From the NCBI RefSeq assembly GCF_902686445.1, contig NC_062219.1, positions 106,269,160 to 106,333,159 of the forward strand: a DNA stretch of 64,000 nt, in the 5' to 3' direction. The translations under genes were made by a program, and so were the position numbers. The notes below the pieces were generated by a model. It saw nothing but the letters and a program-made list of their open reading frames with translations. It was not told the origin of the DNA and searched no databases. Origin of the DNA: Sciurus carolinensis. Lineage: Eukaryota; Chordata; Mammalia; Rodentia; Sciuridae. Shown here one piece after another: positions 12,572 to 24,299 of the stretch; within the stretch, counting starts at the first letter, position 1, and each line of letters opens with the position of its first letter.

Positions 12572-13499
12572 AAGATGGCGGCCTAGAGGGAGACTGCACC
12601 CCCAGTCGCTCCAGAACCCAGGAGTTAAGAAGGGGAGGCATTGAGAGACTCGGACTGAAGTGGAGCCACGGGTGAGTCTGCCCACTGGGTAAAGCTCGGC
12701 CCGGGTGGCAGGCCCAGATAGAGGTGGCTTAGCGGAGCCGGGCAGGGCAGCTAGAGTCATCCAAAGGCAGTCCTGCGCACTCCGGCGGTGGGCCCCGCCC
12801 ACACAGCCAGCTTCCCCAGGTTCTCGGAACGGAACTGGCCCGCTAGTGAGAGCCTGTCTGAACAGAGCAGGCTCCGAGTCCCGGAGCCCCTGCAGTGCAG
12901 TGTACTCCTGCAAAGAACCAGCGGAGAGCCTCGATCTGCAGTCAGCCTCAGGGATAAGGGCAGGGCAGCCGGAGACCTCTTCAGGCGGCTCTGCCCACTC
13001 CGGCTGCGGGCTCTCTTCACGGGGTGATCCAAGATGGCGGCCTAGAGGGAGACTGCACCTCCGGTCGCTCCACAACCCAGGAGTTAAGAAGGGGAGGCAT
13101 TGAGAGACTCGGACTGAAGTGGAGCCACGGGTGAGTCTGCCCACTGGGTAAAGCTCAGCCCGGGTGGCAGGCCCAGAAAGAGGTGGCTTAGCAGAGCCGG
13201 GCAGGGCAGCTTGAGTCTTCCCAAGGTAGTCTTCCACACTCCGGCAGTGGGCTCTTCCCACACGGCCAGCTGCACGGTGCAGGTCCACAGTGAGAGCATT
13301 TCCGCACAGAGCCAGTTCCAAAACGTGGAACCAGTAGGGGGCTAGGGGCAGTATTCTTCGAATGAGCTGCTTTATCAGATTCCTCCAAGACATCAGGCTA
13401 CTGAAGGCTGGGAGGTGATACACTGGAAATCTACTGGGACACTATAAGCCAATAGTGGAAAACTGCAATATCTCAGGGTCCCACTGACAACTGACCATT
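12572..13499 (+). promoter_or_regulatory. L1 5' UTR with two promoter monomers
   Basis: AAGATGGCGGCCTAGAGGGA starts at 12572 and again at 13031. The first about 260 bp of the two units are nearly the same; the second unit then diverges into the leader of ORF1. The arrangement resembles the monomer arrays of mouse L1. Confidence 0.82.
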
Positions 13500-14546
13500 A
13501 TGAGAAAACAAGGGAAGAAAATGTCCCAAACAAACCTAGATACTACATCAATAAAACCCAATGACAGCAGAGCAGAAGAAATGTCAGAAAGGGAGTTCAG
13601 AATGTACGTAATTAAAACGATCAGGGAAGCTAATGAGGAGATGAAAGAGCAAATGCAGGCATTGAAGGAGGAGATGAAAGAGCAAATGCAGGCATTAAAT
13701 GATCGCACCAATCAACAGTTAAAAGACCAAATACGGGAAGCAAGAGATCATTTCAATAAAGAGTTAGAGATACTGAAAAAAAACCAAACTGAAATCCTTG
13801 AAATGAAGGAAACAATAAACCAAGTTAAAAACTCCATAGAAAGCATAACCAATAGGATAGAACACCTGGAAGACAGAACCTCAGACATTGAAGACAAAAT
13901 ATTTAACCTTGAAAACAAAGTGGAACAAACAGAGAAGATGGTAAGAAATCATGAACAGAATCTCCAAGAACTATGGGATATCATGAAAAGGCCAAATTTG
14001 AGAATTATTGGGATTGAGGAAGGCTTAGAGAAACAAACCAAAGGAATGAACAATCTATTCAATGAAATAATAACAGAAAATTTCCCAAATCTGAAGAACG
14101 AAATGGAAAACCAAGTACAAGAGGCTTATAGAACTCCAAACATACAAAATTACAACAGACCCACACCAAGGCACATTATTATGAAAATACCTAACATACA
14201 AAATAAAGACAGAATTTTAAAGGCCGCGAGAGAAAAGAATCAAATTACATTCAGAGGGAAACCAATAAGAATATCAGCAGATTTTTCAATCCAGACCCTA
14301 AAAGCTAGAAGGGCCTGGAACAACATATACCAAGCCCTGAAAGAAAATGGATGCCAACCAAGAATCTTATACCCAGCAAAACTTACCTTCAAATTTGACG
14401 ATGAAATAAGATCCTTCCATGATAAACAAAAGCTAAAGGAATTTACAAAAAGAAAGCCAGCATTACAGAACATTCTCAGCAAAATATTCCATGAGGAAGA
14501 GATGAAAAACAACGATGCAAATCAGCAACAGGAGGCGCTAGCCTAA
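13500..14546 (+). CDS. L1 ORF1: L1 ORF1 protein (RNA-binding chaperone)
   Basis: 348 residues, intact. N-terminal part, a long coiled coil (about residues 40-150, rich in E/K/Q/N heptads), an RRM-like domain and a C-terminal domain with RRAWNNIYQALKENG. Trimeric nucleic-acid chaperone of the L1 RNP in known L1s. An 11-residue unit (EEMKEQMQAL-K/N) is duplicated at residues 46-67. ORF2 starts 31 bp after the stop. Confidence 0.93.
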   Translation: MRKQGKKMSQTNLDTTSIKPNDSRAEEMSEREFRMYVIKTIREANEEMKEQMQALKEEMKEQMQALNDRTNQQLKDQIREARDHFNKELEILKKNQTEILEMKETINQVKNSIESITNRIEHLEDRTSDIEDKIFNLENKVEQTEKMVRNHEQNLQELWDIMKRPNLRIIGIEEGLEKQTKGMNNLFNEIITENFPNLKNEMENQVQEAYRTPNIQNYNRPTPRHIIMKIPNIQNKDRILKAAREKNQITFRGKPIRISADFSIQTLKARRAWNNIYQALKENGCQPRILYPAKLTFKFDDEIRSFHDKQKLKEFTKRKPALQNILSKIFHEEEMKNNDANQQQEALA

Positions 14547-14577
14547 AGGAATAGCCAAATAAAGGAGAAACCAAATC

Positions 14578-16467
14578 ATGTCAAAAACAAATATGAGTCA
14601 ATTGACTGGGAATACAAATCATATCACAATAATAACCCTGAATGTTAATGGCCTGAATTCATCAATCAAAAGACACAGACTGGCAGATTGGATTAAAAAG
14701 AAAAATCCAACAATATGCTGCCTGCAAGAGACTCATCTCATAGAAAGAGACACCCATAGACTAAAGGTGAAAGGATGGGGAAAAACATACCATGCACACG
14801 GACACAACAAAAAAGCTGGAGTATCCATCCTCATCTCAGATAATGTGGACTTCAAACCAAAACTAGTCAGAAGGGATAAAGAAGGACATTACATACTGCT
14901 TAAGGGAAGCATAAATCAGCAAGACATAACAATCATAAATATCTATGCCCCGAACATTGGCTCATCCACGTACGTCAAACAAATCCTTCTCAATTCCAGA
15001 AACCAAATAGACCACAACACAATAATACTAGGCGATTTTAACACACCTCTCTCACCACTGGATAGATCGTCCAAACAAAAATTGAATAAAGAAACTATAG
15101 ATCTCAACAACACAATCAGCAATTTAGACTTAACGGACATATATAGAATATACCATCCAACACAGAATGAATACACTTTCTTCTCAGCAGCACATGGATC
15201 CTTCTCTAAAATAGACCATATTTTATGCCACAAAGCTACTGTTAGTAAATACAAGAAGATAGAGATACTACCTTGTACTCTATCAGATCATAATGGATTG
15301 AAATTAGAAATAAATGACAGAATAAAAAACAGAAACTTCTCCAATACCTGGAGACTAAATAATACACTATTATATGATGAATGGATAACAGAAGACATCA
15401 GGAGGGAAATAAAAAAATTCTTAGAAGTAAACGAGAACAAAGACACATCATATCAAAATCTCTGGGACACTATGAAAGCAGTACTTAGAGGAAGATTTAT
15501 TTCATGGGGTGCATTCAAAAAAAGAAGTAGAAATCAACAAATAAACGAGTTAACACTACAGCTCAAAGCACTAGAAAAAGAAGAGCAGACCAATACCAAA
15601 AGTAGTAGAAGACAGGAAATAGTTAAAATCAGAGCCGAAATCAACGAAATCGAAACAAAAGAAACAATCGGAAAAATTAATAAAATAAATAGTTGGTTCT
15701 TTGAAAAAATAAATAAAATTGATAAACCCTTAGCCACACTAACAAAGAGAAAGAGGGAGAAAACTCAAATTACTAAAATTCGGAATGAACAAGGAAACAT
15801 CACAACAGACACGAGTGAAATACAAAACATAATTAGAAGCTATTTCGAAAATCTATACTCCAACAAAACAGAAAACCTTGAAGACATCAACAAATTTCTA
15901 GAGACATATGAACTACCTAAACTGAACGAGGAGGACATACACAACTTAAATAAACCAATTTCAAGCAATGAAATAGAAGAGGTCATCAAAAGCCTACCAA
16001 CAAAGAAAAGTCCAGGACCAGATGGGTTCTCAGCCGAGTTCTACAAAACCTTTAAAGGAGAGCTCATTCCAATACTCCTCAAACTATTCCATGAAATAGA
16101 AGAGGAGGGAACCCTACCAAACTCGTTCTATGAAGCCAATATCACCCTGATACCTAAACCAGACAGAGACACATCAAGGAAAGAAAATTTCAGACCAATA
16201 TCCTTAATGAACATCGATGCAAAAATTCTCAACAAAATTTTAGCAAATCGCATACAAATATATATTAAAAAGATAGTGCACCACGATCAAGTGGGTTTTA
16301 TCCCAGGGATGCAAGGTTGGTTCAACATTCGGAAATCAATAAATGTCATTCACCATATCAACAGACTTAAAGTTAAGAATCACATGATTATTTCAATAGA
16401 TGCAGAAAAAGCATTTGATAAAATACAGCATCCCTTCATGCTCAAAACTCTAGAAAAAATGGGGTAA
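14578..16467 (+). CDS. L1 ORF2: L1 ORF2, N-terminal part (endonuclease, RT start)
   Basis: 629 open codons. Endonuclease residues are visible in [22 protein letters not shown] and the C-terminal SDHNG. RT begins with [14 protein letters not shown] and [17 protein letters not shown]. The frame stops at TAA 16465-16467 right after LEKMG, where the downstream part is in another frame; one missing base accounts for it. Confidence 0.92.
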   Translation: MSKTNMSQLTGNTNHITIITLNVNGLNSSIKRHRLADWIKKKNPTICCLQETHLIERDTHRLKVKGWGKTYHAHGHNKKAGVSILISDNVDFKPKLVRRDKEGHYILLKGSINQQDITIINIYAPNIGSSTYVKQILLNSRNQIDHNTIILGDFNTPLSPLDRSSKQKLNKETIDLNNTISNLDLTDIYRIYHPTQNEYTFFSAAHGSFSKIDHILCHKATVSKYKKIEILPCTLSDHNGLKLEINDRIKNRNFSNTWRLNNTLLYDEWITEDIRREIKKFLEVNENKDTSYQNLWDTMKAVLRGRFISWGAFKKRSRNQQINELTLQLKALEKEEQTNTKSSRRQEIVKIRAEINEIETKETIGKINKINSWFFEKINKIDKPLATLTKRKREKTQITKIRNEQGNITTDTSEIQNIIRSYFENLYSNKTENLEDINKFLETYELPKLNEEDIHNLNKPISSNEIEEVIKSLPTKKSPGPDGFSAEFYKTFKGELIPILLKLFHEIEEEGTLPNSFYEANITLIPKPDRDTSRKENFRPISLMNIDAKILNKILANRIQIYIKKIVHHDQVGFIPGMQGWFNIRKSINVIHHINRLKVKNHMIISIDAEKAFDKIQHPFMLKTLEKMG

Positions 16468-18425
16468 TGGGAACATTCCTAAACATTATAAAGGCCATCT
16501 ATGCTAAGCCCATGGCTAATATCTTTCTAAATGGTGAAAAACTGAAAGCGTTCCCCCTAAAAACTGGAACAAGGCAGGGAAGCCCTCTTTCACCGCTTCT
16601 ATTCAACATCGTCCTTGAGACTCTAGCCAGAGCAATCAGACAAACCAAAGAAATTAAAGGGATACGAATAGGAAAAGAAGAACTCAAACTATCCCTGTTC
16701 GCTGATGACATGATTATATATTTAGAGGAACCTGGAAATTCCACCAGAAAACTTTTAGAACTCATAAGTGAATTCAGTAAAGTAGCAGGTTACAAGATCA
16801 ATGCTCATAAATCCAATGCATTTTTATACATAAGTGATGAATCTTCAGAAAGAGAAATTAGGAAAACTACTCCATTCACAATAGCATCGAAGAAAATAAA
16901 ATACTTGGGAATCAATCTCACAAAAGAGGTGAAAGACCTCTACAATGAGAACTACAGAACACTAAAGAAAGAAATTCAAGAAAACCTTAGAAGATGGAAA
17001 GATCTCCCATGTTCCTGGATAGGCAGAATTAATATCGTCAAAATTGCTATACTACCTAAAGTTCTATACAGATTCAATGCAATTCCAATTAAAATCCCAA
17101 TGATGTACCTCGCAGAAATAGAGCAAGCAATTATGAAATTCATCTGGAAGAATAAAAAACCTAGAATAGCTAAAGCAATCCTCAGTAGCAAGAGCGAAGC
17201 AGGGGGTATTGCAATACCAGATCTTCAACTCTACTACAAAGCAATAGTAACAAAAACGGCATGGTATTGGTACCAAAATAGACAGGTAGATCAATGGTAC
17301 AGAATAGAGGACATGGACACAAACCCAAATAAATACAATTTTCTCATACTAGACAAAGGTTCCAACAATATGCAATGGAGAAAAGATAGCCTCTTCAACA
17401 AATGGTGCTGGGAAAACTGGAAAACTATATGCAATAGAATGAAACTAAACCCCTATCTCTCACCCTACACAAAACTCAACTCAAAATGGATCAAGGACCT
17501 CGGAATCAGACCAGAGACCCTGCATCTTATAGAAGAAAAAGTAGGTCCAAATCTTCAACTTGTTGGCTCAGGATCAGATTTCCTTAACAGGACTCCCATA
17601 GCACAAGAAATAAAAGCAAGAATCAACAACTGGGATAGATTCAAACTAAAAAGCTTTCTGTCAGCAAAGGAAACTATCAGAAATGTGAAGAGAGAGCCTA
17701 CAGAGTGGGAGAATATCTTTGCCAACCATACCTCAGATAGAGCGCTAATTTCCAGAATCTATAAAGAACTCAAAAAACTCTACACGAAGAATACAAATAA
17801 TCCAATCAACAAATGGGCTAAGGAAATGAACAGACACTTCACAGAAGAAGATGTACAAGTAATCAACAGATATATGAAAAAATGTTCAACATCCCTAGTA
17901 ATAAGGGAAATGCAAATCAAAACTACCCTAAGATTTCATCTCACCCCAATTAGAATGGCGATTATCAAGAATACAAGCAACAATAGGTGTTGGCGAGGAT
18001 GTGGTGAAAAAGGAACACTCATACATTGCTGGTGGGGTTGCAAATTAGTGCAACCACTGTGGAAAGCAGTGTGGAGATTCCTCAGAAAGCTTGGAATGGA
18101 AACACCATTTGACCCAGCTATCCCACTCCTTGGCCTATACCCAAAGGACTTAAAAGCAGCATACTACAGAGATACAGCCACATCAATGTTCATTGCTGCT
18201 CAATTCACCATAGCCAGATTGTGGAACCAACCTAGATGCCCTTCAGTTGATGAATGGATAAAGAAACTGTGGCATATTTATACAATGGAATATTACTCCG
18301 CAATGAAGAATGATAAAATTATGGCATTTGTAGGCAAATGGTCGAAATTGGAGAATATCATGCTAAGTGAGATAAGCCAATCTCAAAAAACTAAAGGACG
18401 AATGATCTCGCTGATAAGCGGATGA
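16467..18425 (+). CDS. L1 ORF2: L1 ORF2, C-terminal part (RT catalytic core, Cys-rich)
   Basis: 652 open codons starting [11 protein letters not shown]; catalytic F-A-D-D at 16698-16709; the C-terminal cysteine-rich segment ([18 protein letters not shown]) is complete; ends with ISG-stop. Together with the upstream part the total is near 1281 residues, the usual L1 ORF2 size. No other stop or frame break. Confidence 0.92.
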   Translation: MGTFLNIIKAIYAKPMANIFLNGEKLKAFPLKTGTRQGSPLSPLLFNIVLETLARAIRQTKEIKGIRIGKEELKLSLFADDMIIYLEEPGNSTRKLLELISEFSKVAGYKINAHKSNAFLYISDESSEREIRKTTPFTIASKKIKYLGINLTKEVKDLYNENYRTLKKEIQENLRRWKDLPCSWIGRINIVKIAILPKVLYRFNAIPIKIPMMYLAEIEQAIMKFIWKNKKPRIAKAILSSKSEAGGIAIPDLQLYYKAIVTKTAWYWYQNRQVDQWYRIEDMDTNPNKYNFLILDKGSNNMQWRKDSLFNKWCWENWKTICNRMKLNPYLSPYTKLNSKWIKDLGIRPETLHLIEEKVGPNLQLVGSGSDFLNRTPIAQEIKARINNWDRFKLKSFLSAKETIRNVKREPTEWENIFANHTSDRALISRIYKELKKLYTKNTNNPINKWAKEMNRHFTEEDVQVINRYMKKCSTSLVIREMQIKTTLRFHLTPIRMAIIKNTSNNRCWRGCGEKGTLIHCWWGCKLVQPLWKAVWRFLRKLGMETPFDPAIPLLGLYPKDLKAAYYRDTATSMFIAAQFTIARLWNQPRCPSVDEWIKKLWHIYTMEYYSAMKNDKIMAFVGKWSKLENIMLSEISQSQKTKGRMISLISG

Positions 18426-18672
18426 GGACATATAATGGGGGGTGGGACGGGCTAGCATTAGGTTTAGGGTTAGGTTTAGAGTTAGGCTAAGGAGAGCAGT
18501 AAGAATGAAGGAAAGAAGGACTGTGTAGAGGGAAAAGAGGGGTGGGAGGGGTGGGAGGGGTGGGAGGAGTGGGGGGGAGGGGAAAAATATAATAAACATC
18601 ATTACCCTATGTAAACGTAAAAAAAATAAATAAATAAATAAATAAATAAAAAGGAAAAAAAAAAAAAAAAAG
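18426..18672 (+). other. L1 3' UTR with telomere-like and G-rich tracts, poly(A)
   Basis: ttagggttagg-like units at 18460-18490, then a G-rich run of GGGG(T/A)GGG units at about 18537-18582, then (aaataaat)n and poly(A). Confidence 0.8.
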
Positions 18673-18687
18673 GAAACGGGCTTTCCC

Positions 18688-19320
18688 CAAAAAAATGTAG
18701 AAATGCTAACAGGAGAAGGAAATTATGAAGGTATTCAACAGCAGATTATTTATGATCCTGGGGTGTACGCACAAATTGCTGCTGCTGCCACTAAAGCCTG
18801 GAAGTTAATTCAAGGGACAGGAGATTTACAGGGGCAGTTGTCCAAGGTGATTCAGGGAAGTAATGAGCCATTTGCAGATTTTGTTGATAGATTAATCCAA
18901 ACTGCTGCTAGAGTATTTGGGGATTCAGAACAAGCAATACCCTTAATAAAACAATTAGCTTATGAGCAAGCAAATAGATGGTGTAAAAAAGCTATAAAAC
19001 CATGGAAAAATAAAGATTTAAGTACTATATAAAGGTCTGCAGGGATATCAATGATGCAGTCATTACAGGACAAGTAATACTGCTGCTCTTCATGGGCCAA
19101 ATCAGGGGCAACCAAGAACTAAAGGAATAATATGTTTTAAGTGTGGGCAAGGAGGGCAGTTCAGAAAAGACTGCCCTGAAGGACCCATAGGATTAAAGCC
19201 CAGGGGAACACCTAAGACTGGAGAACAACAAGGGACAAATCAACCTGCCCCAGGTCTATGTCCCCAGTGCCAAAAAGGAAGGCACTGGGTGAAATATTGT
19301 ACATCAAGATTTGATATAGA
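18688..19320 (+). pseudogene. gag: ERV gag, C-terminal capsid and nucleocapsid
   Basis: Resumes in the same frame after the duplicated L1 target. Capsid C-domain with a major homology region (QGSNEPFADFVDRL) is open to TAA at 19030-19032. Nucleocapsid remnants follow: one zinc knuckle at 19133-19174 with Gln in place of the zinc-binding His (C-x2-C-x4-Q-x4-C) and one complete C-x2-C-x4-H-x4-C at 19259-19300. Confidence 0.82.
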
Positions 19321-19469
19321 GAGATATCCTATGCCAGCCCAGTCAAAAAATGGCCAGGGGGGCCCAACCCGGGGCCCTCAAATATACGGGGCCTTTCAGA
19401 ATCCCATAGTACAGATCCCCACTCACAATCCTTTCCAACTATCTCCTCGTTGTCCCGAGGAACATCAGG

Positions 19470-20317
19470 GAGCAGGAGATTGGACCTCTGTGCCTCCACC
19501 CGACTCTTTTAACCCCAGAAATGGGAGTACAAGCGGTCCCCATGGGCGTACATGGACCACTCCCTGAGGGCACAGCAAGATTATTGTTAGGGCGGAGTTC
19601 CACAACTCTGTCAGGATTACAAGTATTGCCAGGAGTCATTGATTCTGATTATACTGGAGAAATAAAGATTATGTTATCGTCCCCTTGAGGGGTATCTGTT
19701 GTTTCTCCAGGAGATAAAATAGCACAAATATTGATATTGTCTAGCCATCATGGGGCCTTTCCCAGTTCACAAAGGACTGGAAAAAACAATGGGTTTAGAT
19801 CCACAGGATCAGGTATCTTTTGGGCACAATCAAAAAAAATAGACCCATGCTTAAATTAAAAGTTAATGGTACTCCCATAGAGGGTCTAATAGACACAGGT
19901 GCTGACACCTCTATTATAAGACAGAAGGACTGGAACAGATCATTGCCTGTTTCAGCATCCAGTACTACCTTACGGGGACTTGGATTTGCCCAAACCCCAT
20001 TACAAAGTTCAGCTGTATTATCTTGGGAGGACCCTGATGGGAAAAGGGGAACATTCCAACCTTATGTATTAGCTCACCTGCCTGTCACTCTTTGGGGAAG
20101 AGACATTTTAACACAGATGGATGTTGTCATTTCTTCCTCAGTTGAGCAAAATATGTCCTGTCTAAACCCAACTGTTTTGCCGGTTATGGTGAGACAAGGT
20201 TATATCCCTGGAAAAGAACTAAGTAAAAATTTACAAGGTGTTACCTGCCCCATTCAAGCCGAAGGACAAACAGGGACTGAGGGGCTGGGTTTTCTGGAGG
20301 GGCCACTGAACCGTTAA
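19470..20317 (+). pseudogene. pro: ERV pro: dUTPase and aspartic protease
   Basis: dUTPase motifs [16 protein letters not shown] and [12 protein letters not shown], then a TGA at 19686-19688, then GDKIAQILIL. The protease segment is open from 19820 and has the catalytic D-T-G-A-D-T-S and a downstream G-R-D-I-L. It ends at 20317, where pol begins. Catalytic residues of the protease are present but the frame upstream is broken. Confidence 0.8.
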
Positions 20318-22780
20318 AGATAATATGGAAATCCAATAATCCTATCTGTGTCCCCCAGTGGCCCCCTTCTAAAGAAAAAATAGAGGCGGCCCAGGAAATA
20401 GTTAATCAACAATTGAAGGAAAACCATATCATTCCTTCCACTTCCCCTTGGAATACACCCATTTTTGTTATAAAAAAGAAGTCTGGGAAATGGTGACTTT
20501 TGCAAGATCTGAGAGCCATAAATTCCAATATGCAGATTATGGGCCCAGTGTAACTGGGTCTCCCCTCATTAGCTGCTGTTCCAAAACATTATCATATCAT
20601 CTCTACAGATATAAAAGATTGTTTCTTTTCCATTCCTGTTCATCCCGAGGATAATCCTCAATTTGCCTTTTCCGTTCCTTCTTTACATAATGAAGGGCCT
20701 AATACTAGATACCAATGGGTGGTCCTTCCCCAGAAAATGGCAAATAGTCCCACTATGTGTCAAATATATATTGGCCAGGCTATATCACAGATTAGACAAA
20801 ATTATAAAGAACTTTATTGTCTCCATTATATGGATGATATTCTTTTGGCTCACAGAAAACAGGAGACTTTATTTAGGGCATTTAACAATATTATTGATAC
20901 CCTAGAAAAATGGGGATTACAGGTGGCCCCAGAAAAGGTGCAAACCCACAGCCCTATTACCTTTCTAGGATATCAAATATTAGATACCTGTGTTAGGCCA
21001 CAAAAAATTCAATTAGTCACGGAAAAGTTTAAGACTCTAAATAATTTCCAAAAATTATTAGGTGATATAAATTGGTAAGGCCAAATTTGGGAATCACCAC
21101 TGGTCAACTTAAGCTCTGTTTGATATTCTCCAAGGAGATTCAGACCCTACATCCCCCAGAAATTTAACTCCTGAAGGTAGAAAAGCCTTGAGGTTAGTAG
21201 AACAAGCTTTAGAAAATGCTCATAGTGATAGAGTTGATCTATCCTTGCCTTTTAATCTCATAGGATTAGATTCTGAACATACTCCTACAGGTCTATTGTG
21301 GCGAACTGGACTCCTGATATAGATGCATTTGCCAGTGTCCCCCAAAAATGTTGTTTTTATCCTGTGATGGTGGCAAATCTAGTTGCATTAGGACTTAAGA
21401 CAGCCCTTCAAGTTTTTGGAGTTCATCCTCAGACAGTTATTGTCCTGTACACAGCAAAACAGATTGATATACTAGATAACAATAATAAAGATTGGACAAT
21501 TGTCTATTGTTCCACCATGGCCACATTTGATAATCACTTGCCAAGTTCACCTATTGTCAGCTTCTTCAAAAGACATCCTGTTATTTTCCCTCAGGTTGTT
21601 AAGGCTTGACCTATCCCAGCAGCAAAAACAATTTTTACAGATGGCTCCTCCTCCGGTACAGCTACAGTAGTTTCTGATAAAAGTACAGACTATTATTACT
21701 TCTCATAAGTTTGCTCAAAAAACTAAACTAAAAGCAGTAATAACTGCCTTACAAACATTTCCTGAAGAACCTTTAAATATTTATACTGACAGTCTCTATA
21801 TTGCCCAGCTTGTGCCACGGCTTGAGACAGCTGGACCCATTAGTCCTCAATCTGCCTTACAACTGTGCTTTTATCAAGTACAAACTCTTCTGTGGGCTCA
21901 CAAAGAACCTTTATATATATGCCATATCAGAGCACATTCAGGCTTACCTGGGCCTTTAGCTCAAGGAAATTCTACTGCAGACTCAGCTACTCGAGATCCT
22001 CATGTGTTTAATATTGTACAAAAAGCAATTAATTTCCATAAAGATTTTCATGTCAATGCTACTGCTCGCAAAATAAAATATAACATTACAAAAGAACAAG
22101 CCAGAAATATAGTAAAACAGTTTCCTGCCTATGTGCCTCATTTATCTGTTCCTCATTTTGGAGTCAATCCTAGAGGACTCCTTCCAAATCATCTATGACA
22201 GATGGATGTCACCCACATCCCTAAATTTGGTACTTTAAGATTTGTACATGTAACTGCAGATACCTACTCAGGATATATATTTGCTACCGCCCATACAGGG
22301 AAAAAGACAAAAGATGTAATCCGTCATTGCCTTCAAGTCTTTGCTACTATGGGAAGGCCAAAATCATTTAAAACAGATAATGGGCCTGCGTATTCTTCTT
22401 CTTCATTTCAACAGTTTTACTCAAAGTTTAATATCTATCATTCTACAGGATTGCCCTACAATCCACAAGGACAAGCTATAGTGGAAAGTGCTAATCAAAC
22501 ATTGAAAGTCTGCTTAACTAAACAAAAAGGGGGAATAGGGACATTAACCCCTCCCAAGAACAGACTTAACCTTTCTTTATTCACCCTCAATTTTTTAACT
22601 TTGGATGCTATGGGCCATACTGCGGCTAATAGACATTTTAGTGGAAAGTCTGGTGACCATCCACAAGCAATGTGAAAAGACATCTTGACCGGGTCCTGGA
22701 AAGGACCTGACCTAGTATTAATTTGAGGGAGAGGATCTGTTTGTGTTTTTCCTCAGGACCAACAACAACCTATCTGAGTC
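20318..22780 (+). pseudogene. pol: ERV pol: reverse transcriptase, RNase H, integrase
   Basis: RT begins with PQWPPSKEK; stops near 20493 and 20551 precede an open stretch with YMDD at 20827-20838; it stops after GDINW at 21078. RNase H remnants: TDGSS near 21640 and YTDSLYIAQL near 21782. Integrase: a degraded zinc domain in which the C-x2-C pair is replaced (QFPAYV), catalytic residues in MDVTH (22202 on), TDNGPAY (about 22375) and the Glu of AIVES, and a C-terminal GPDLVLI. Stops at 21607, 22196, 22673, 22724 and 22775 break it. Confidence 0.82.
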
Positions 22781-24133
22781 CCGAAGCGCTTGGTAAGAAC
22801 TTTCCATGAGAAAGAAAATTGCACTGAAACACAAAATGATGGTGATGGTGGTAAGCCTGCTGTTGTTAGCTCTTCCTAAAACTTTTGGGGATATATCACT
22901 CATGGCACACAAGTTTTCCCTCAATTATTTCCTAGTACAGAACTTCTAGGTATCCCTTACCTATCAGCTGGTTCCACTGTAAAGTCACTTATTACTAGTC
23001 TAAACTTCAAGTTAAGAGGTAGTCTTTGCTTCCTCTGGTTAGCCACCTCAGAAACTGCCATAATACAGGGAGGCAATCTCTCTCTCATTGAATAAAGGTA
23101 CAGTAAAAAGCAAGCCTATATAAAGGGAAGTAATGCACCTGTTTATAGTTATACAGGGTGCGAGGCCAATTACTCTTCCTTTTATCAATCTTTCCCCCCT
23201 ACTCCCGGATGTGTCATGTCTCCATTTGTGTTCATTCTGTCTAACAGTTCTAAGTTTAATATTAACATTACTAATAACAATGATAATGATACTGAGGTCC
23301 TTAACTGTGCTAACCAAGAGTGTTATGTGTCTAGTTGTTGAGATGCTTCACTATTTCCTCTGGCTGTGATTGCCAGGATTCCAAAATTCATTCCAGTCCC
23401 AGTGACCTTAATTCATAGTGAGTGGAATTTCTTACCCATGAAAGCAAAAAAAGATTTTGGTATCTTAGCCATTATAGCCATCGCTGTTGCTGCGGCGGCT
23501 GCTGCAGCTGCTGCCACTGCTGCTGGACTTGCCCTAGGAACTGCTATACCTACTGCTCACGCGCTCAACAATCTGTCACAAGCCACTGCTGAAGCATTGA
23601 CAGCCCAGGAAAACATCAGTGCGCATCTCGTCACGGGAATCCTGATTCTAAACCAAAGAGTGGACTTACTACAAAAATAAGTGGATATGTTGACTGTTAC
23701 CGCACAGACGGGCTGTCTAGTGCACGACCAAGCACTATGTGTTACCTCTATACCCTATTCTAATTTTGCTGCTGCTACAAATCTGTCCAAACAGCTTGGA
23801 AGCATGCTTAATGGGACATGGACTAAAGAGTTTACTAATTTGACTACCCTATTAAGAAATTCTATATTTGTGGTAAATAGTACACAGGTCAAGGTCCCGG
23901 GTATGCCAGAAGCCATTAGTTTCTTACAGTCAGCGTTACAATTTGGTAAACAATGGATGGGAAGTTTTGCTATGATGGGATTGTTGTTCTTGCTGTTATT
24001 ATTGCTGCTCAGATATCTGTTGTCTCTAAGGAGTCATCAAAGATGGCAAGCTTTAGTGGTGTGGCAAGCCCTTATGACCATGGACCAAGGCTCTGATCTG
24101 CAGATTTGGCTCTCCCAATTACAGGACTGGTAG
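22781..24133 (+). pseudogene. env: ERV env, surface and transmembrane remnants
   Basis: The surface part is fragmented by stops and frame changes (stop at 23339-23341 among others), with N-x-S/T sites and paired cysteines. The transmembrane part is better kept: an Ala-rich hydrophobic segment near 23480-23540, a heptad region (ALNNLSQATAEAL), a CX6CC-like loop region partly degraded, and a Leu-rich membrane anchor near 23975-24030. A TAA at 23678-23680 splits it. The last open part ends at 24133. Confidence 0.72.
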
Positions 24134-24283
24134 TCAAAGACAGGTAAGCACAGGGTGGACTTTATACCAACCTAAGACAGGGATCAAAGCATGCCAACAG
24201 CTCTTGACTCCCAATGACGGGTAAGGATAAAGTCTGACTCTGGCACCTAAGACAGACACAGTCACTGACCTTTTCTTTTTATA

Positions 24284-24299
24284 AGAAAAAAGGGGAGCC
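24284..24299 (+). promoter_or_regulatory. Polypurine tract
   Basis: Purine run aagaaaaaaggggag directly before the 3' LTR, where plus-strand synthesis is primed in retroviruses. Confidence 0.75.

Larger units (their letters stand above)
12572..18672 (+). mobile_element. Nearly intact full-length L1
   Basis: 6.1 kb with promoter monomers, ORF1, ORF2, 3' UTR and an A-rich tail. A perfect 15-bp duplication (gaaacgggctttccc at 12557-12571 and 18673-18687) flanks it. It lies in the capsid region of the ERV gag, so it is younger than the ERV. Only ORF2 is damaged, by one apparent single-base loss. Confidence 0.93.

Noticed and set aside
12554..13423. 289-codon minus-strand frame
   Set aside because: Antisense shadow of the GC-rich L1 promoter monomers; its internal repeats are the monomers.
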